A stretch of 64,000 nucleotides of DNA from JAUZRW01 sp034437755. Lineage in GTDB: Bacteria > Chloroflexota > Anaerolineae > Aggregatilineales > Phototrophicaceae. The notes under the pieces were generated by a model. That model did no database searches and was not told the DNA's origin. It was given only the letters and a program-made list of their open reading frames with translations. Below, piece after piece: positions 25,959 to 34,607 of the stretch; within the stretch, counting starts at the first letter, position 1; each line of letters begins with the position of its first letter. The stretch covers positions 61,725 through 125,724 of the forward strand of contig DAOTTV010000078.1 in assembly GCA_034437755.1 (NCBI GenBank), given 5' to 3'. Both the position numbers and the translations under genes were made by a program.

Positions 25959-27567
25959 CCTCCTCCCATGTGCGTGTAAAGCGATACTGGAGCAATGTCA
26001 CACCAGCGACGAGGATGAAGTTGATGATGGTAATTGCCGATGCATAGCCATAATCAGCTCCGTTGCGATTGCCAAAGGCCAGATTATACGTATAACTGAT
26101 GAGAATATCAGTATACCCCGCCGGCGTTGGTGAATTGGGTATCGGTGGATTACCCTGCGTCAAGGCTTCGATGATTAAGTAGTTATTGAAGTTAAAGACG
26201 AAGGATGCGATCAACAGGGGCCCGACAGTGACCAGCAACAATGGCAAGGTAATCTGCCAGAAGCGATCGACCGGACTCGCGCCATCGACGGCGGCGGCTT
26301 CGTAGATGTCAGACGGAATCGCCTGTAAAGCACCGCTACAGATCAACATCATATAGGGATAGCCCAGCCACAGATTGACGACGATGATCACCACCCGCGC
26401 CCAGATCGGATCACCGAACCACGTCACGCGTGCGGCATCGCCAAAGAGCGAGATTAAGGTCTCGTTGATCAAGCCGAAGTTCTCGTTGAACAACCCTCGC
26501 CAGACCACAATCGCAATCACGCCCGGTATGGCGTAAGGAATGATGAGAATCGAGCGCACGAGTTTCTTGCCCGGTATGACGACATCGTTCAAGATCAAGG
26601 CCATGAACAAGCCGACGACGAAGGTTGTGAAGACCGACAAGAAGGCGAACATCACTGTCCAGATGAAAATCTCAATCAGCGGCCCGCGTAATCGTTCATC
26701 ACTGAAGAAGCGCATGAAGTTAAACCAGCCTACGTTGACCCGATAACCCGGATTCAGAATTTCACCTGTCGAGCGTGCTTCAAAGTATCCTTTTTCGTCA
26801 TTGGCATCATAGACGACGCCTGTCTGTTGGTTAACGAGCGCATCTTGCTCATTATCGTACAGATACAGACGTTCAAGCGGACGCGCGGCTTCGCTGAAGT
26901 TTCGCACTGCCGCAGTATCATCCTCTGTGCCGAAGGTCGTCTCTTGCAATGTGCCGAGTAAGGGTGCGAGTTCCCGCCGCGGGACTTGTGTATACCCGTT
27001 GTATGTCTCGGGCAAGTCATCCGATGACAAATCGTCGATTGTCTCAATCGGATCACCCACAGGCGCGAAAGCGTATTCGATTGTCCCGTCATCAGCTGAA
27101 CGGGTGAGTAGTAGCGCGAGGTCGTCGGCATCATCGCGATACAGCGACCAGCTATACGTCAGCGCGTCATCCGGCGCGTAGAGATACTGTCGATTGGTTT
27201 CGAGCTGTCGGATTGTTTGTTGTTTGGTAAAGAGATGCCCAGGCGAGAGACTGCCGTAGTTCGTAAAAGCCGTATAAACAGTATAAAAAATCGGATAGAC
27301 AACAAGGATCGTGACAAAGAAAAGCCCCGGTGCCATCCAGCGCAGAGGATAGAGCGCCGGTACGAAAGAAATGACATTGACTCCGACCACAGCAACCGTC
27401 AACACGATGCCGAGTCCGTAAGTTCCGTTGAAGAACAGCCCATAGATTAAGATCAGGGCGAGCGAATCAAGGAACATGAGCAAGCCGTAACGCAGAACTG
27501 TTAAAACAGTGGAGTCCCCACCAACGGGGGACTCCACTTTCCGTTTTTCGGAAACGGTGGTAGCCAT
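25942..27567 (-). CDS. malF: maltose/maltodextrin-type ABC transporter permease MalF with P2-like loop
   Basis: 541 residues. Three or four helices come first. Then, from FTNYGSLSPGHLFTKQQ (about residue 130), a hydrophilic insertion of roughly 160 residues runs to the next helix near 305; it corresponds in place to the P2 loop of E. coli MalF, which contacts MalE. The permease core follows with EAA loop DIYEAAAVDGASPVDRFWQ. It lies 4 bases after malE and overlaps malG. Such a large loop is otherwise typical of enterobacterial MalF. Confidence 0.92.
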   Translation of the reverse strand: MATTVSEKRKVESPVGGDSTVLTVLRYGLLMFLDSLALILIYGLFFNGTYGLGIVLTVAVVGVNVISFVPALYPLRWMAPGLFFVTILVVYPIFYTVYTAFTNYGSLSPGHLFTKQQTIRQLETNRQYLYAPDDALTYSWSLYRDDADDLALLLTRSADDGTIEYAFAPVGDPIETIDDLSSDDLPETYNGYTQVPRRELAPLLGTLQETTFGTEDDTAAVRNFSEAARPLERLYLYDNEQDALVNQQTGVVYDANDEKGYFEARSTGEILNPGYRVNVGWFNFMRFFSDERLRGPLIEIFIWTVMFAFLSVFTTFVVGLFMALILNDVVIPGKKLVRSILIIPYAIPGVIAIVVWRGLFNENFGLINETLISLFGDAARVTWFGDPIWARVVIIVVNLWLGYPYMMLICSGALQAIPSDIYEAAAVDGASPVDRFWQITLPLLLVTVGPLLIASFVFNFNNYLIIEALTQGNPPIPNSPTPAGYTDILISYTYNLAFGNRNGADYGYASAITIINFILVAGVTLLQYRFTRTWEEVGENV

Positions 27568-27571
27568 ACGT

Positions 27572-29083
27572 TTATTCCACGTCGGCGACTACTACATTCG
27601 TTTCGTCGTCGTAGGTGAAGGTCACGGTTGCATCTTCTGCCAATGATAGCGTGTAGTTCGCGCCATCAGCTTCACCCTCAACGCCGTAGTTCTCATCCCA
27701 GCCACCATTCATAGCGATCTTGTATTCATAATCGCCTGCGGGGATTTCAAGTGTGATGCTATAAGTGCCATCATCTTGTAGTGCGAGGAAGGTGGCTTCG
27801 CAAGCCGGTTGCCAGTCACCATCACAGCCGACAAGGCTTTGGAAGCTACCGGGCAGACCGATGATACGTTCTTCGGATTGCACCAGTTGGATAGCTTCGT
27901 TGATCTGGACAACAGCGTTGTTGTAGGTCTGGGTAGCGTCTTCGCCTTGGCTGACCAGCGTCTGAGCATCACCAGCCGCGCCCCAGACAGCACCCATTTC
28001 AGGAATAGCAGGCATGGCAACGGCGGTTGTACCGGCGTTCACGAAGCCTTCTACGTTGGGGTCTAAGCTGGTATCAACGCCGAGGAATGCCGGCGGGCGA
28101 CCTGCTGAGTCGAAGATAGCTTGTTGGAATTCGAGCGTGGCGACGTATTCTTGCAAGAAGATTTCAGCCAGCAGTTGGTTATCGCTGAAGTTGCTGATCA
28201 TGATACCCTGCACACCGCTGAAGGGCGATGCCACCGCTTCTTCGACTGTTGCTGATGCGGGGAAGGGATCAATGCTGTAAGGCACGCCAGCTTCCGAGAT
28301 ACGTTGCGAGAACCACGGGCCAGTCACGAACATTGCCAGATCGCCTTCTTCGAAGAGCGCGAACACTTCGTCACCACCGACGTTGGGCACCATGTATTCG
28401 TTCGTATACATGGTTTCCATCCATTCAGCCGCGGCTAAGCCACCTTCGCTGTTCAAGCCGACATCAGCGGGGTTATAGCTACCATCTTCGTTGAAGCCGA
28501 AGATGTAACCGCCGAAAGCAGTGAAGATCGGGTGGGCGTGGTAAGGATCACCAGTCTGCACGAGGAACGCATATTGCGGGCTGTCTTCGCTAGCGGCGAA
28601 GTCCTCCGCCAGTTGGGTGATTTCTTCGATGCTTTGCGGGGCTTCGGGGACGAGATCAGTATTGCGGATGAGCGCGATATTCTCGAAGTTGGTGGGTACA
28701 CCGTACAACTTACTGTTGAAGGTGAGCGCGTCCAGCGTCGAGGGGACGAAATCACCAGCTTTGTCGCCCAGTTCGATCGGCACCAGTGCCCCGTTCGATA
28801 CCAGCAGACCGAGCCAGTCGTGTGCACCAACGAGAATATCCGGGCCTTCGCCCACTGGACCCGCCACGAGCAATTGATCGCGGATATCGTTGAAGCCGAT
28901 TTCAACCACGTTGAGTTCAATACCCAGTTCTGCCTCAACGTCATCGGCAACATCGAGGAAAACGCCCGAGCGTTCGCCATCAGCCCAAACGGTCAGCACG
29001 TTGCCCTGTGCGAACGCACTGCTGATCGTACCGAGCAAAAGCGATGCGACCAATAAAACTAATAGAAGTTTATTCCGTGACAT
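27572..29083 (-). CDS. malE: MalE-type sugar-binding protein with C-terminal X25-like starch module
   Basis: 503 residues. A signal peptide ends around AFAQGN and has no lipobox Cys, so the protein may be released or held by another means. Residues about 28-405 are a MalE-like binding protein (WADGERSG, FVTGPWFSQRI). The last 95 residues (PGSFQSLVGCDGDWQPACE, then IPAGDYEYKIAMN and WDENYG) resemble X25/pullulanase-type carbohydrate modules. The fusion implies binding of starch-like glucans at the cell surface before import. AGAGAGGT is upstream of the ATG. Confidence 0.9.
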   Translation of the reverse strand: MSRNKLLLVLLVASLLLGTISSAFAQGNVLTVWADGERSGVFLDVADDVEAELGIELNVVEIGFNDIRDQLLVAGPVGEGPDILVGAHDWLGLLVSNGALVPIELGDKAGDFVPSTLDALTFNSKLYGVPTNFENIALIRNTDLVPEAPQSIEEITQLAEDFAASEDSPQYAFLVQTGDPYHAHPIFTAFGGYIFGFNEDGSYNPADVGLNSEGGLAAAEWMETMYTNEYMVPNVGGDEVFALFEEGDLAMFVTGPWFSQRISEAGVPYSIDPFPASATVEEAVASPFSGVQGIMISNFSDNQLLAEIFLQEYVATLEFQQAIFDSAGRPPAFLGVDTSLDPNVEGFVNAGTTAVAMPAIPEMGAVWGAAGDAQTLVSQGEDATQTYNNAVVQINEAIQLVQSEERIIGLPGSFQSLVGCDGDWQPACEATFLALQDDGTYSITLEIPAGDYEYKIAMNGGWDENYGVEGEADGANYTLSLAEDATVTFTYDDETNVVVADVE

Positions 29084-29455
29084 CTATAGAACCTCTCTAA
29101 AATATTTGTAGTATATAGAACATCTTTTGGTTGTGTCTGCTACATGAGTAGCAAATGAATTGTGGCATACAGATCAGCCCCAGCGCAAGAGATAATTACA
29201 TCTTTCCCGTATGTTATGCATCGCGCAGACTGAACGTTGCCAACGCGCCTAAATATAACATTAAAATCTGCGTTTTGCATATGTTTGCTTTGTGCACTTA
29301 TGACAAAGATCAGGTTTATAATCCGACATTTTGCTGTAATATCTGACGATTTTATCGTACAGCCTGTGGCAGAGTGGCACGCATTTTGTCATATATCGCT
29401 ATATACGCGGGCAAGTCAAGCTATTGTGTCGGCTAGCATCCGATTGTCGCCGCGT
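29084..29455. promoter_or_regulatory. malE upstream region with operator-like palindrome
   Basis: A 372-base AT-rich gap with no supported gene. At 29138-29153 is TGCTAC-ATGA-GTAGCA, a perfect 6-bp inverted repeat 55 bases before the malE start, suitable for a dimeric repressor such as a LacI or MarR type. No regulator gene is adjacent and no convincing -35/-10 pair could be fixed. Confidence 0.4.
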
Positions 29456-29818
29456 TTATGTGTCAGTTTGCAGGTTATCAGGGCAGATGTGGCGCAGATA
29501 CACCCACGTATAGATGCCGGTTGCGTGTCCATCATCCCACACGGGTTGGATGGCATAATTGCCTACCGGGTTGATCGATGCCACATCATAAGACCGCGCC
29601 GGAGTCAGGTTGAGGATATTATCGGGCGCATGAGCGATCCCCATATTCTGATGCCCGCCGCGACATTCAACACAGGGGCAGGCTTCGCGCAAGTGTGACA
29701 GCGGATAATGACACACATGATCATCTGACCAGACGATTTCGAGGAACATATTTTGCTTATCTTGCTTATTGAGTGTGATCGCTTTCGGGCGGAGTTTAGT
29801 GGTCATTGGGCTTTTCAT
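29456..29818 (-). CDS. DUF971 / GBBH-like N-terminal domain protein
   Basis: 120 residues from ATG 29818 or 116 from ATG 29806; neither has a strong ribosome site. It has the DUF971 pattern: LEIVWSDDHVCHYPLSHLREACPC, CRGG, and a C-terminal WDDGHATGIYTWVYLR. The domain occurs alone in bacteria and at the N-terminus of gamma-butyrobetaine hydroxylase, where Cys residues bind zinc. Stand-alone members are linked to iron-sulfur protein biology, but the activity is unclear. Confidence 0.85.
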   Translation of the reverse strand: MKSPMTTKLRPKAITLNKQDKQNMFLEIVWSDDHVCHYPLSHLREACPCVECRGGHQNMGIAHAPDNILNLTPARSYDVASINPVGNYAIQPVWDDGHATGIYTWVYLRHICPDNLQTDT

Positions 29819-29856
29819 TTCGCTATGTCTATATCTAATTGGATCATCATCCTATA

Positions 29857-29885
29857 ACGAAAAAGGGACGCTGACTAGCATCCCT
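29857..29885 (-). terminator. terminator of the small membrane protein gene
   Basis: On the minus strand AGGGATGCT, 4-base loop, AGCGTCCCT (one mismatch), then TTTTTCG. It lies 38 bases after the stop at 29924. Confidence 0.55.
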
Positions 29886-29923
29886 CAACAGTCGTTATCA
29901 ATACACATGTGTTACACGCGGGG

Positions 29924-30055
29924 TTACGCCGTGACGACCATCATCGAGATCAAGAACACGCCGATCAATAAGGCCGCTACGAGTGTGACGATACACCCCA
30001 TGCCGACAACTGTCCCCGTGATCAACGGGTTACACCCTTGTTGTTCTTCTTCCAT
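29924..30055 (-). CDS. 43-residue membrane protein
   Basis: The ATG at 30055 has a GAGGT site and gives a short acidic N-terminus (MEEEQQGCNP) and one long hydrophobic helix (about residues 12-40). The frame is open back to 30160, but the extra part looks non-coding. A terminator follows. No family is recognised; small single-helix proteins of this kind are often missed. Confidence 0.5.
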   Translation of the reverse strand: MEEEQQGCNPLITGTVVGMGCIVTLVAALLIGVFLISMMVVTA

Positions 30056-30261
30056 TTTTGTATACCTCAGCAGAAAGTCTTTTTGTTTAAACTGGCGCAC
30101 ATTGTAACGCAAAATTGCCATTTGTCGCATGATGAGTTTAGAAAGATCGTCTATAATCACAACACGACGGTTACACTACGGCAGGGTCAGTCATAGCTTT
30201 ATCGTCACAGCATTTGCTAGAATGACAATTATTATCTGCACGTTGGAGACAAAGACACCAC

Positions 30262-30945
30262 ATGACATTACGAGTAAGCGCGTTCTTGCTTCTCTTACTG
30301 GGCTTGACAGCCTGCTTAGGGATGCCACAACAAATTGAATACACCATCGAAGTGCCGGTCACGCGTGAGGTCACCCGCGTCGTGACAGTCGTCGTTGGCG
30401 AAAACCAGACCCTCGCTGATGACCAACCTACAGCTATTCACACGCCCACCGCCCTCCCTGTGACAGTCACCCCAGCGGCTAGCCCCTCGCCCGAGCCGTT
30501 CCCATCCCCCCAAGCGGGTCGCTTTGTCGTCGCCCAGCAACGATTCCAGAATGGAGCGATGCTCTGGTTGCAACCGATTGACCAAATCTGGGTGCTGAGT
30601 ATCGACGATGAGGATAACCAAATCTGGGAAATTTACGAAGATAATTTTGAAGAAGGAATGCCGGAGTTTGATCCTGAGATACAATCACCGCGATCCGGGT
30701 TATACCAGCCCGTGCGCGGCTTCGGCATGTTATGGCGACAAAATGAGAGCGTCCGCGATCAATTAGGCTGGGCACTGGGGGAAGAAGTTGGTTACACAGC
30801 CAATTACGAGTATCATTATGGTGGGACTGTCGAAAATGGCGAATACGTGCAAGGTCCCGGCTATCATCTGGTGCAGACGATTTCAGGTGAGATTTACCGA
30901 TTTAACGAAGGTATCATGACGTGGGAAGTTATAAATGATGGATAA
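30262..30945 (+). CDS. secreted lipoprotein
   Basis: 227 residues. The signal peptide ends in the lipobox LTAC (Cys 18), so the protein should be lipid-anchored. A short spacer, a Thr/Pro-rich linker (about 60-90) and a C-terminal domain of about 130 residues follow. The domain has repeated motifs FQNGAMLWLQP and FGMLWRQNESVRDQLGWALG, related to those found in many Chloroflexota exported proteins. Its last 11 bases overlap the glycosidase gene. An extended -10, TGCTAGAAT, is at 30215-30223. Confidence 0.75.
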   Translation: MTLRVSAFLLLLLGLTACLGMPQQIEYTIEVPVTREVTRVVTVVVGENQTLADDQPTAIHTPTALPVTVTPAASPSPEPFPSPQAGRFVVAQQRFQNGAMLWLQPIDQIWVLSIDDEDNQIWEIYEDNFEEGMPEFDPEIQSPRSGLYQPVRGFGMLWRQNESVRDQLGWALGEEVGYTANYEYHYGGTVENGEYVQGPGYHLVQTISGEIYRFNEGIMTWEVINDG

Positions 30946-33460
30946 TCTACGCGAATGGGACATCAGTCCCGCATCGCCCGTCGCGCTACAACTAGCGGCG
31001 GATGCGCGGTTAAACCGGACGAGCTATACGAATGACCAGACGTGGGACGTACGCATCGGGCGCGGTGACACGCCGGCAATTGCCCTGCACACCAAATACG
31101 GCTTTCGCGTGGGCTTGGCGAGCCTCGTGCCGATGTGGTTACATGACGGGCGCATCATCTACCAGGCGCAGACCTACCACCGGCCCAGCGCCATCACGCA
31201 CTTTGCGCCCAATTACATCGCCGCCAACGCGAAGATTCTGTCATCTATCCGCCTACACGCCGAGCATATCGCGCTCAGTTCACAGGCGATTGGTGGGATT
31301 TATACGTTGCACAATACGAGCGATAAAGCCGTGACCCTGCGCTTTGAACTCTTCGGGCATGTGGGGGCACGCGGCAAAGAGCAGAAGCTAGCGATTATCA
31401 CGATGGCGGATGGCGGACACGCGCTCTCGATGACATCTATGCCGACCTTGAGTCCGGTTGTCTTGATGGAAGGCGGCACGGCGAGTGATCTCAGCAGTCG
31501 CTCGGCAAGTCCCAAAATCGGCACAGACATCAGCATTCCGGCGGCAGGTACAGTGACCATGCGCTGGGTACACGTCGGGCAGGGGGATGTGCGCCGGTCG
31601 TTACAAGAGGCGCGGCAATGGCTCGCACAAGATTGGACGGCGTTTCGCGCCGCGATCGACCATGCCGCGCGCGCGATTCCACAGATACAGACCAGCAATC
31701 TCGATTGGGATTTGGCGATTGCGGCATCGTATAATTACGCCCATCAAGCCGTGCTTCGTCCGGCGGGTATCCTCCCGCATGAGACGCTCATCGCCCAGCG
31801 CACGCCAGAAGTGGGCTTCAGCCTTAAGGGGAACGGCACAGATTATCCGCGCACATGGGCGGGGCAAGACCCCTTGCTGAGCTATATGATCGCGCCGATA
31901 CTGGGCGCAGAAGGCGTGATTCGCAATTATATTGCCGCTCAGCGCGATGATGGCTACATTGACCTGAAGCCGAGTCCCTCCGGTGAAAATAGCAACCTGC
32001 TCTGCCTGCCGCTTCTGGCGCGTACAGCGTGGCACATCTACTTGCGGACGGAGAATCGCGCGTTCGTCACTGATGTCTTCCCCGCCCTGCGTCGCTTCTT
32101 CGATCATTGGCTCGCGCAAGATGACGACGGCGACGGCTATCCTGAATGGCACGCCGATGCCCAGACAGGCTATGCCGCCCTGCCGACCTTCGCACCGGCG
32201 CGGGATTGGTCACAAGGAGCCGACATCACCACTGTCGAAACGCCGGATTTGCTCGTGTATCTCATCAAGGAAGCCGAGAGCCTCGCCCAGATGGCGCACC
32301 TGCTCAACGATGATGCGGGTGCGCGGCGCTTGCGCGACCAAGCCGATGCCCTGCGCGCCAAGCTAGAAGCCCTATGGCAAGGCGATCATTACGCCTATCG
32401 TGATCGTGATACTGACATCACCACCAACGGCATGATTCTGTTGGAAGAAGGCGCGGGCGATCAAACGCATGTGATCGATCAAGCCTTAGCCGTGCCCAAC
32501 CGCCTCATCGTCAAAGTGATCGGCGGTATCTCGCACACACCACAGATCACACTCCACGTCGAAGGCACCGATCATGAGGGCAACACGATTAGCGAGCAAG
32601 CCAGCACCAAACAATTCACATGGATCGACGGACAAGGCGTGTATACGACACAGCGCGTCTTCAGTCATATTCACACCATTCGCTGTGATGGTCTGAGTCG
32701 TGTCTATCATCTATATACGCGCACGATGGACACCACCGCCCGCGATATCAACGCGCTCTTGCCGTTGTGGGCCGGCATCCCCGATGAACGCGCACAATCG
32801 CTGGTCAGCTTATTGTCGGACTCAGCGCATTTCCTGCGGGCGAACGGCATCACGATGACGGATGCCAGCGGCGCGTACTTTGACCCCAGCAACGCCGACG
32901 GTGCCGGTGGCATCTGGCTCTACTGGAACACGATTCTCTGTGAGGGCTTGATCGACAACGGTCAGGGGGCGCTCGCCAGCGATGTGACCAAAACCATCCT
33001 CAAGATGCTGGTTGACGTGCTATCGACCGAGCATGAGTTCGGGCAATTTTATCATAGCGATGTCTCACGCGGGCTGGGCGAGAAGAATCACATGCTGGGC
33101 GTCGCCCCGCTGTTGCTCTTGAATAGACTCTTCGGCGTGCGTGTTATATCATCAGGGCGTGTATGGCTCGATAAAACATTTGCATGGGGGCGCGGTGTCA
33201 CGATTCGCCAGCACGGGGTTTACGTGCGGCGGACGAACAAGCGTATCAAGATTGTCTTTCCATCCGGCTATGAGCAAGAACTCGACCCAACGCTCGCTGA
33301 GGCGCAATATATCGATGACCCGGATGCACAGACCAGACCTACCCCGCCGATGATCGACATCACACGCGCAGACCCGCAACAGGCAGTTGACACGCGACCA
33401 GAGGAAGCAGAGCCAGCACCTGCCCCCCGCGTCATAATCGAAGTAGAATACGAAGACTGA
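30935..33460 (+). CDS. large (alpha/alpha)6-type glycoside hydrolase-like protein
   Basis: 841 residues without a signal peptide, so likely cytoplasmic. The first 250 residues are beta-rich (QTWDVRIGRGDTP, GIYTLHNTSDKAVTLRFELFG). Residues about 255-790 are helical and resemble six-hairpin glycosidases: GTDYPRTWAGQDPLLSYM, QRDDGYIDLKPSPSG, DDDGDGYPEWHADAQTG, WLYWNTILCEGL and LGEKNHMLG. A beta-type insertion near 510-590 interrupts it. The chemistry is probably inverting hydrolysis; the sugar is unknown. It overlaps the lipoprotein by 11 bases and precedes a histidine kinase by 5. Confidence 0.75.
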   Translation: MMDNLREWDISPASPVALQLAADARLNRTSYTNDQTWDVRIGRGDTPAIALHTKYGFRVGLASLVPMWLHDGRIIYQAQTYHRPSAITHFAPNYIAANAKILSSIRLHAEHIALSSQAIGGIYTLHNTSDKAVTLRFELFGHVGARGKEQKLAIITMADGGHALSMTSMPTLSPVVLMEGGTASDLSSRSASPKIGTDISIPAAGTVTMRWVHVGQGDVRRSLQEARQWLAQDWTAFRAAIDHAARAIPQIQTSNLDWDLAIAASYNYAHQAVLRPAGILPHETLIAQRTPEVGFSLKGNGTDYPRTWAGQDPLLSYMIAPILGAEGVIRNYIAAQRDDGYIDLKPSPSGENSNLLCLPLLARTAWHIYLRTENRAFVTDVFPALRRFFDHWLAQDDDGDGYPEWHADAQTGYAALPTFAPARDWSQGADITTVETPDLLVYLIKEAESLAQMAHLLNDDAGARRLRDQADALRAKLEALWQGDHYAYRDRDTDITTNGMILLEEGAGDQTHVIDQALAVPNRLIVKVIGGISHTPQITLHVEGTDHEGNTISEQASTKQFTWIDGQGVYTTQRVFSHIHTIRCDGLSRVYHLYTRTMDTTARDINALLPLWAGIPDERAQSLVSLLSDSAHFLRANGITMTDASGAYFDPSNADGAGGIWLYWNTILCEGLIDNGQGALASDVTKTILKMLVDVLSTEHEFGQFYHSDVSRGLGEKNHMLGVAPLLLLNRLFGVRVISSGRVWLDKTFAWGRGVTIRQHGVYVRRTNKRIKIVFPSGYEQELDPTLAEAQYIDDPDAQTRPTPPMIDITRADPQQAVDTRPEEAEPAPAPRVIIEVEYED

Positions 33461-33465
33461 TTATT

Positions 33466-34488
33466 ATGGATGAGACGATCCACGCATCATTGCCCATTTA
33501 CGAGTATATTTTGCGAACGACGGCGGATGGTGTCATCATCCTCGCTGATGGCATCATTCAGCATGTGAACCCGGCGGCGGCGGCGATGCTAGCGATGACG
33601 ACCGAGACCTGCATCGGCGCTTATCCGCGTGATGTCGCGACGTTTCGTGATAATCCGGCACTGTTGCGGCTCGTCACTGGCTCAGGCGAACAACGACTCG
33701 ACGTTCATCTGCCCCGCAAGCGCATCGCACAGGGACTTGCCGATACACTCGATACGGGCGAGCGCATCGTCCTCCTGCAAGATGTGACCGAAAAGCGGAG
33801 CATCGAAGATCGCCGCGAGATGCTAAGCAAAGCTATCGCGCATGATTTACGCAACCCGATTTCGGCAATCGCTGGCTTTGCTGATTTAATCCAGCGTTTT
33901 GGTAGCCTCAACGCGAACCAGACCAAGTATTACAAGCGCATCAAAGAGACTACGTCCAAATTACACGAGTTGGTTAAGTCGCTGGTAGACCTCGCGTGGA
34001 TCGAAGCTGGTATGCCCCTAGAACATCTGCCGATTCGCATTCACGACTTAATCCAGCGAGCTGTGCGCGATCTCAGTGATCTTGCATCCAAGCGCAACAT
34101 CGGCATTCTTGTCTCTGTACAAACGCCGCTACCAATCGTCATGGGCGATCCTGATCGCCTGTATATGGTGATTCACGCCCTCTTACACAACGCGATTATC
34201 TACTCGCCGCCAGAGAGCAACGTCGCCATCCATGCGTGGGGCGATACACATGAACTCTCGTGCAGTGTGGGCGATCGCGGTTTTGGCATCCTCGATAGCG
34301 AGATCGACCTGATTTTCGACCGTATGTATCGCTCGCGCGATGAGCGCGTGCGCGAAGTCGCCGGCGGTGGATTGGGCTTGACGCTGGCAAAGACGATCGT
34401 CACGCGACACGGCGGAGATTTATGGGTGAATAGCATCTTCGACGAAGGAAGCACCTTTATGTTCGTTCTTCCTGTGGTGGACTTGTGA
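33466..34488 (+). CDS. PAS-domain sensor histidine kinase
   Basis: 340 residues, no membrane helix. A PAS domain (about 5-100: ADGVIILADGIIQHVNPAAAAML) is followed by a HisKA helix pair with H126 in IAHDLRNPISAI and a HATPase domain with NAIIY, DRGFGI and GGGLGLTLAKTIV. It starts 5 bases after the glycosidase gene and probably shares its transcript. No response regulator gene is next to it; its partner may be elsewhere, including the OmpR-type protein at 44.7 kb. Confidence 0.92.
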   Translation: MDETIHASLPIYEYILRTTADGVIILADGIIQHVNPAAAAMLAMTTETCIGAYPRDVATFRDNPALLRLVTGSGEQRLDVHLPRKRIAQGLADTLDTGERIVLLQDVTEKRSIEDRREMLSKAIAHDLRNPISAIAGFADLIQRFGSLNANQTKYYKRIKETTSKLHELVKSLVDLAWIEAGMPLEHLPIRIHDLIQRAVRDLSDLASKRNIGILVSVQTPLPIVMGDPDRLYMVIHALLHNAIIYSPPESNVAIHAWGDTHELSCSVGDRGFGILDSEIDLIFDRMYRSRDERVREVAGGGLGLTLAKTIVTRHGGDLWVNSIFDEGSTFMFVLPVVDL

Positions 34489-34607
34489 AAAACCACAACT
34501 GACCATACCTATTCTACGTATTCATTGACAAGACATTTCACACCGACTGGCATCATCTGTGCCAGCATAACCCAACCGAACATTTAATTGATGATAGGCA
34601 TATATAT

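Noticed and set aside
28532..29056. Antisense ORF within malE
   Set aside because: It runs opposite to a well-supported gene, and no ribosome site or domain is visible.
29155..29346. 63-codon + strand ORF upstream of malE
   Set aside because: No ribosome site, no family resemblance and a composition typical of AT-rich non-coding DNA.
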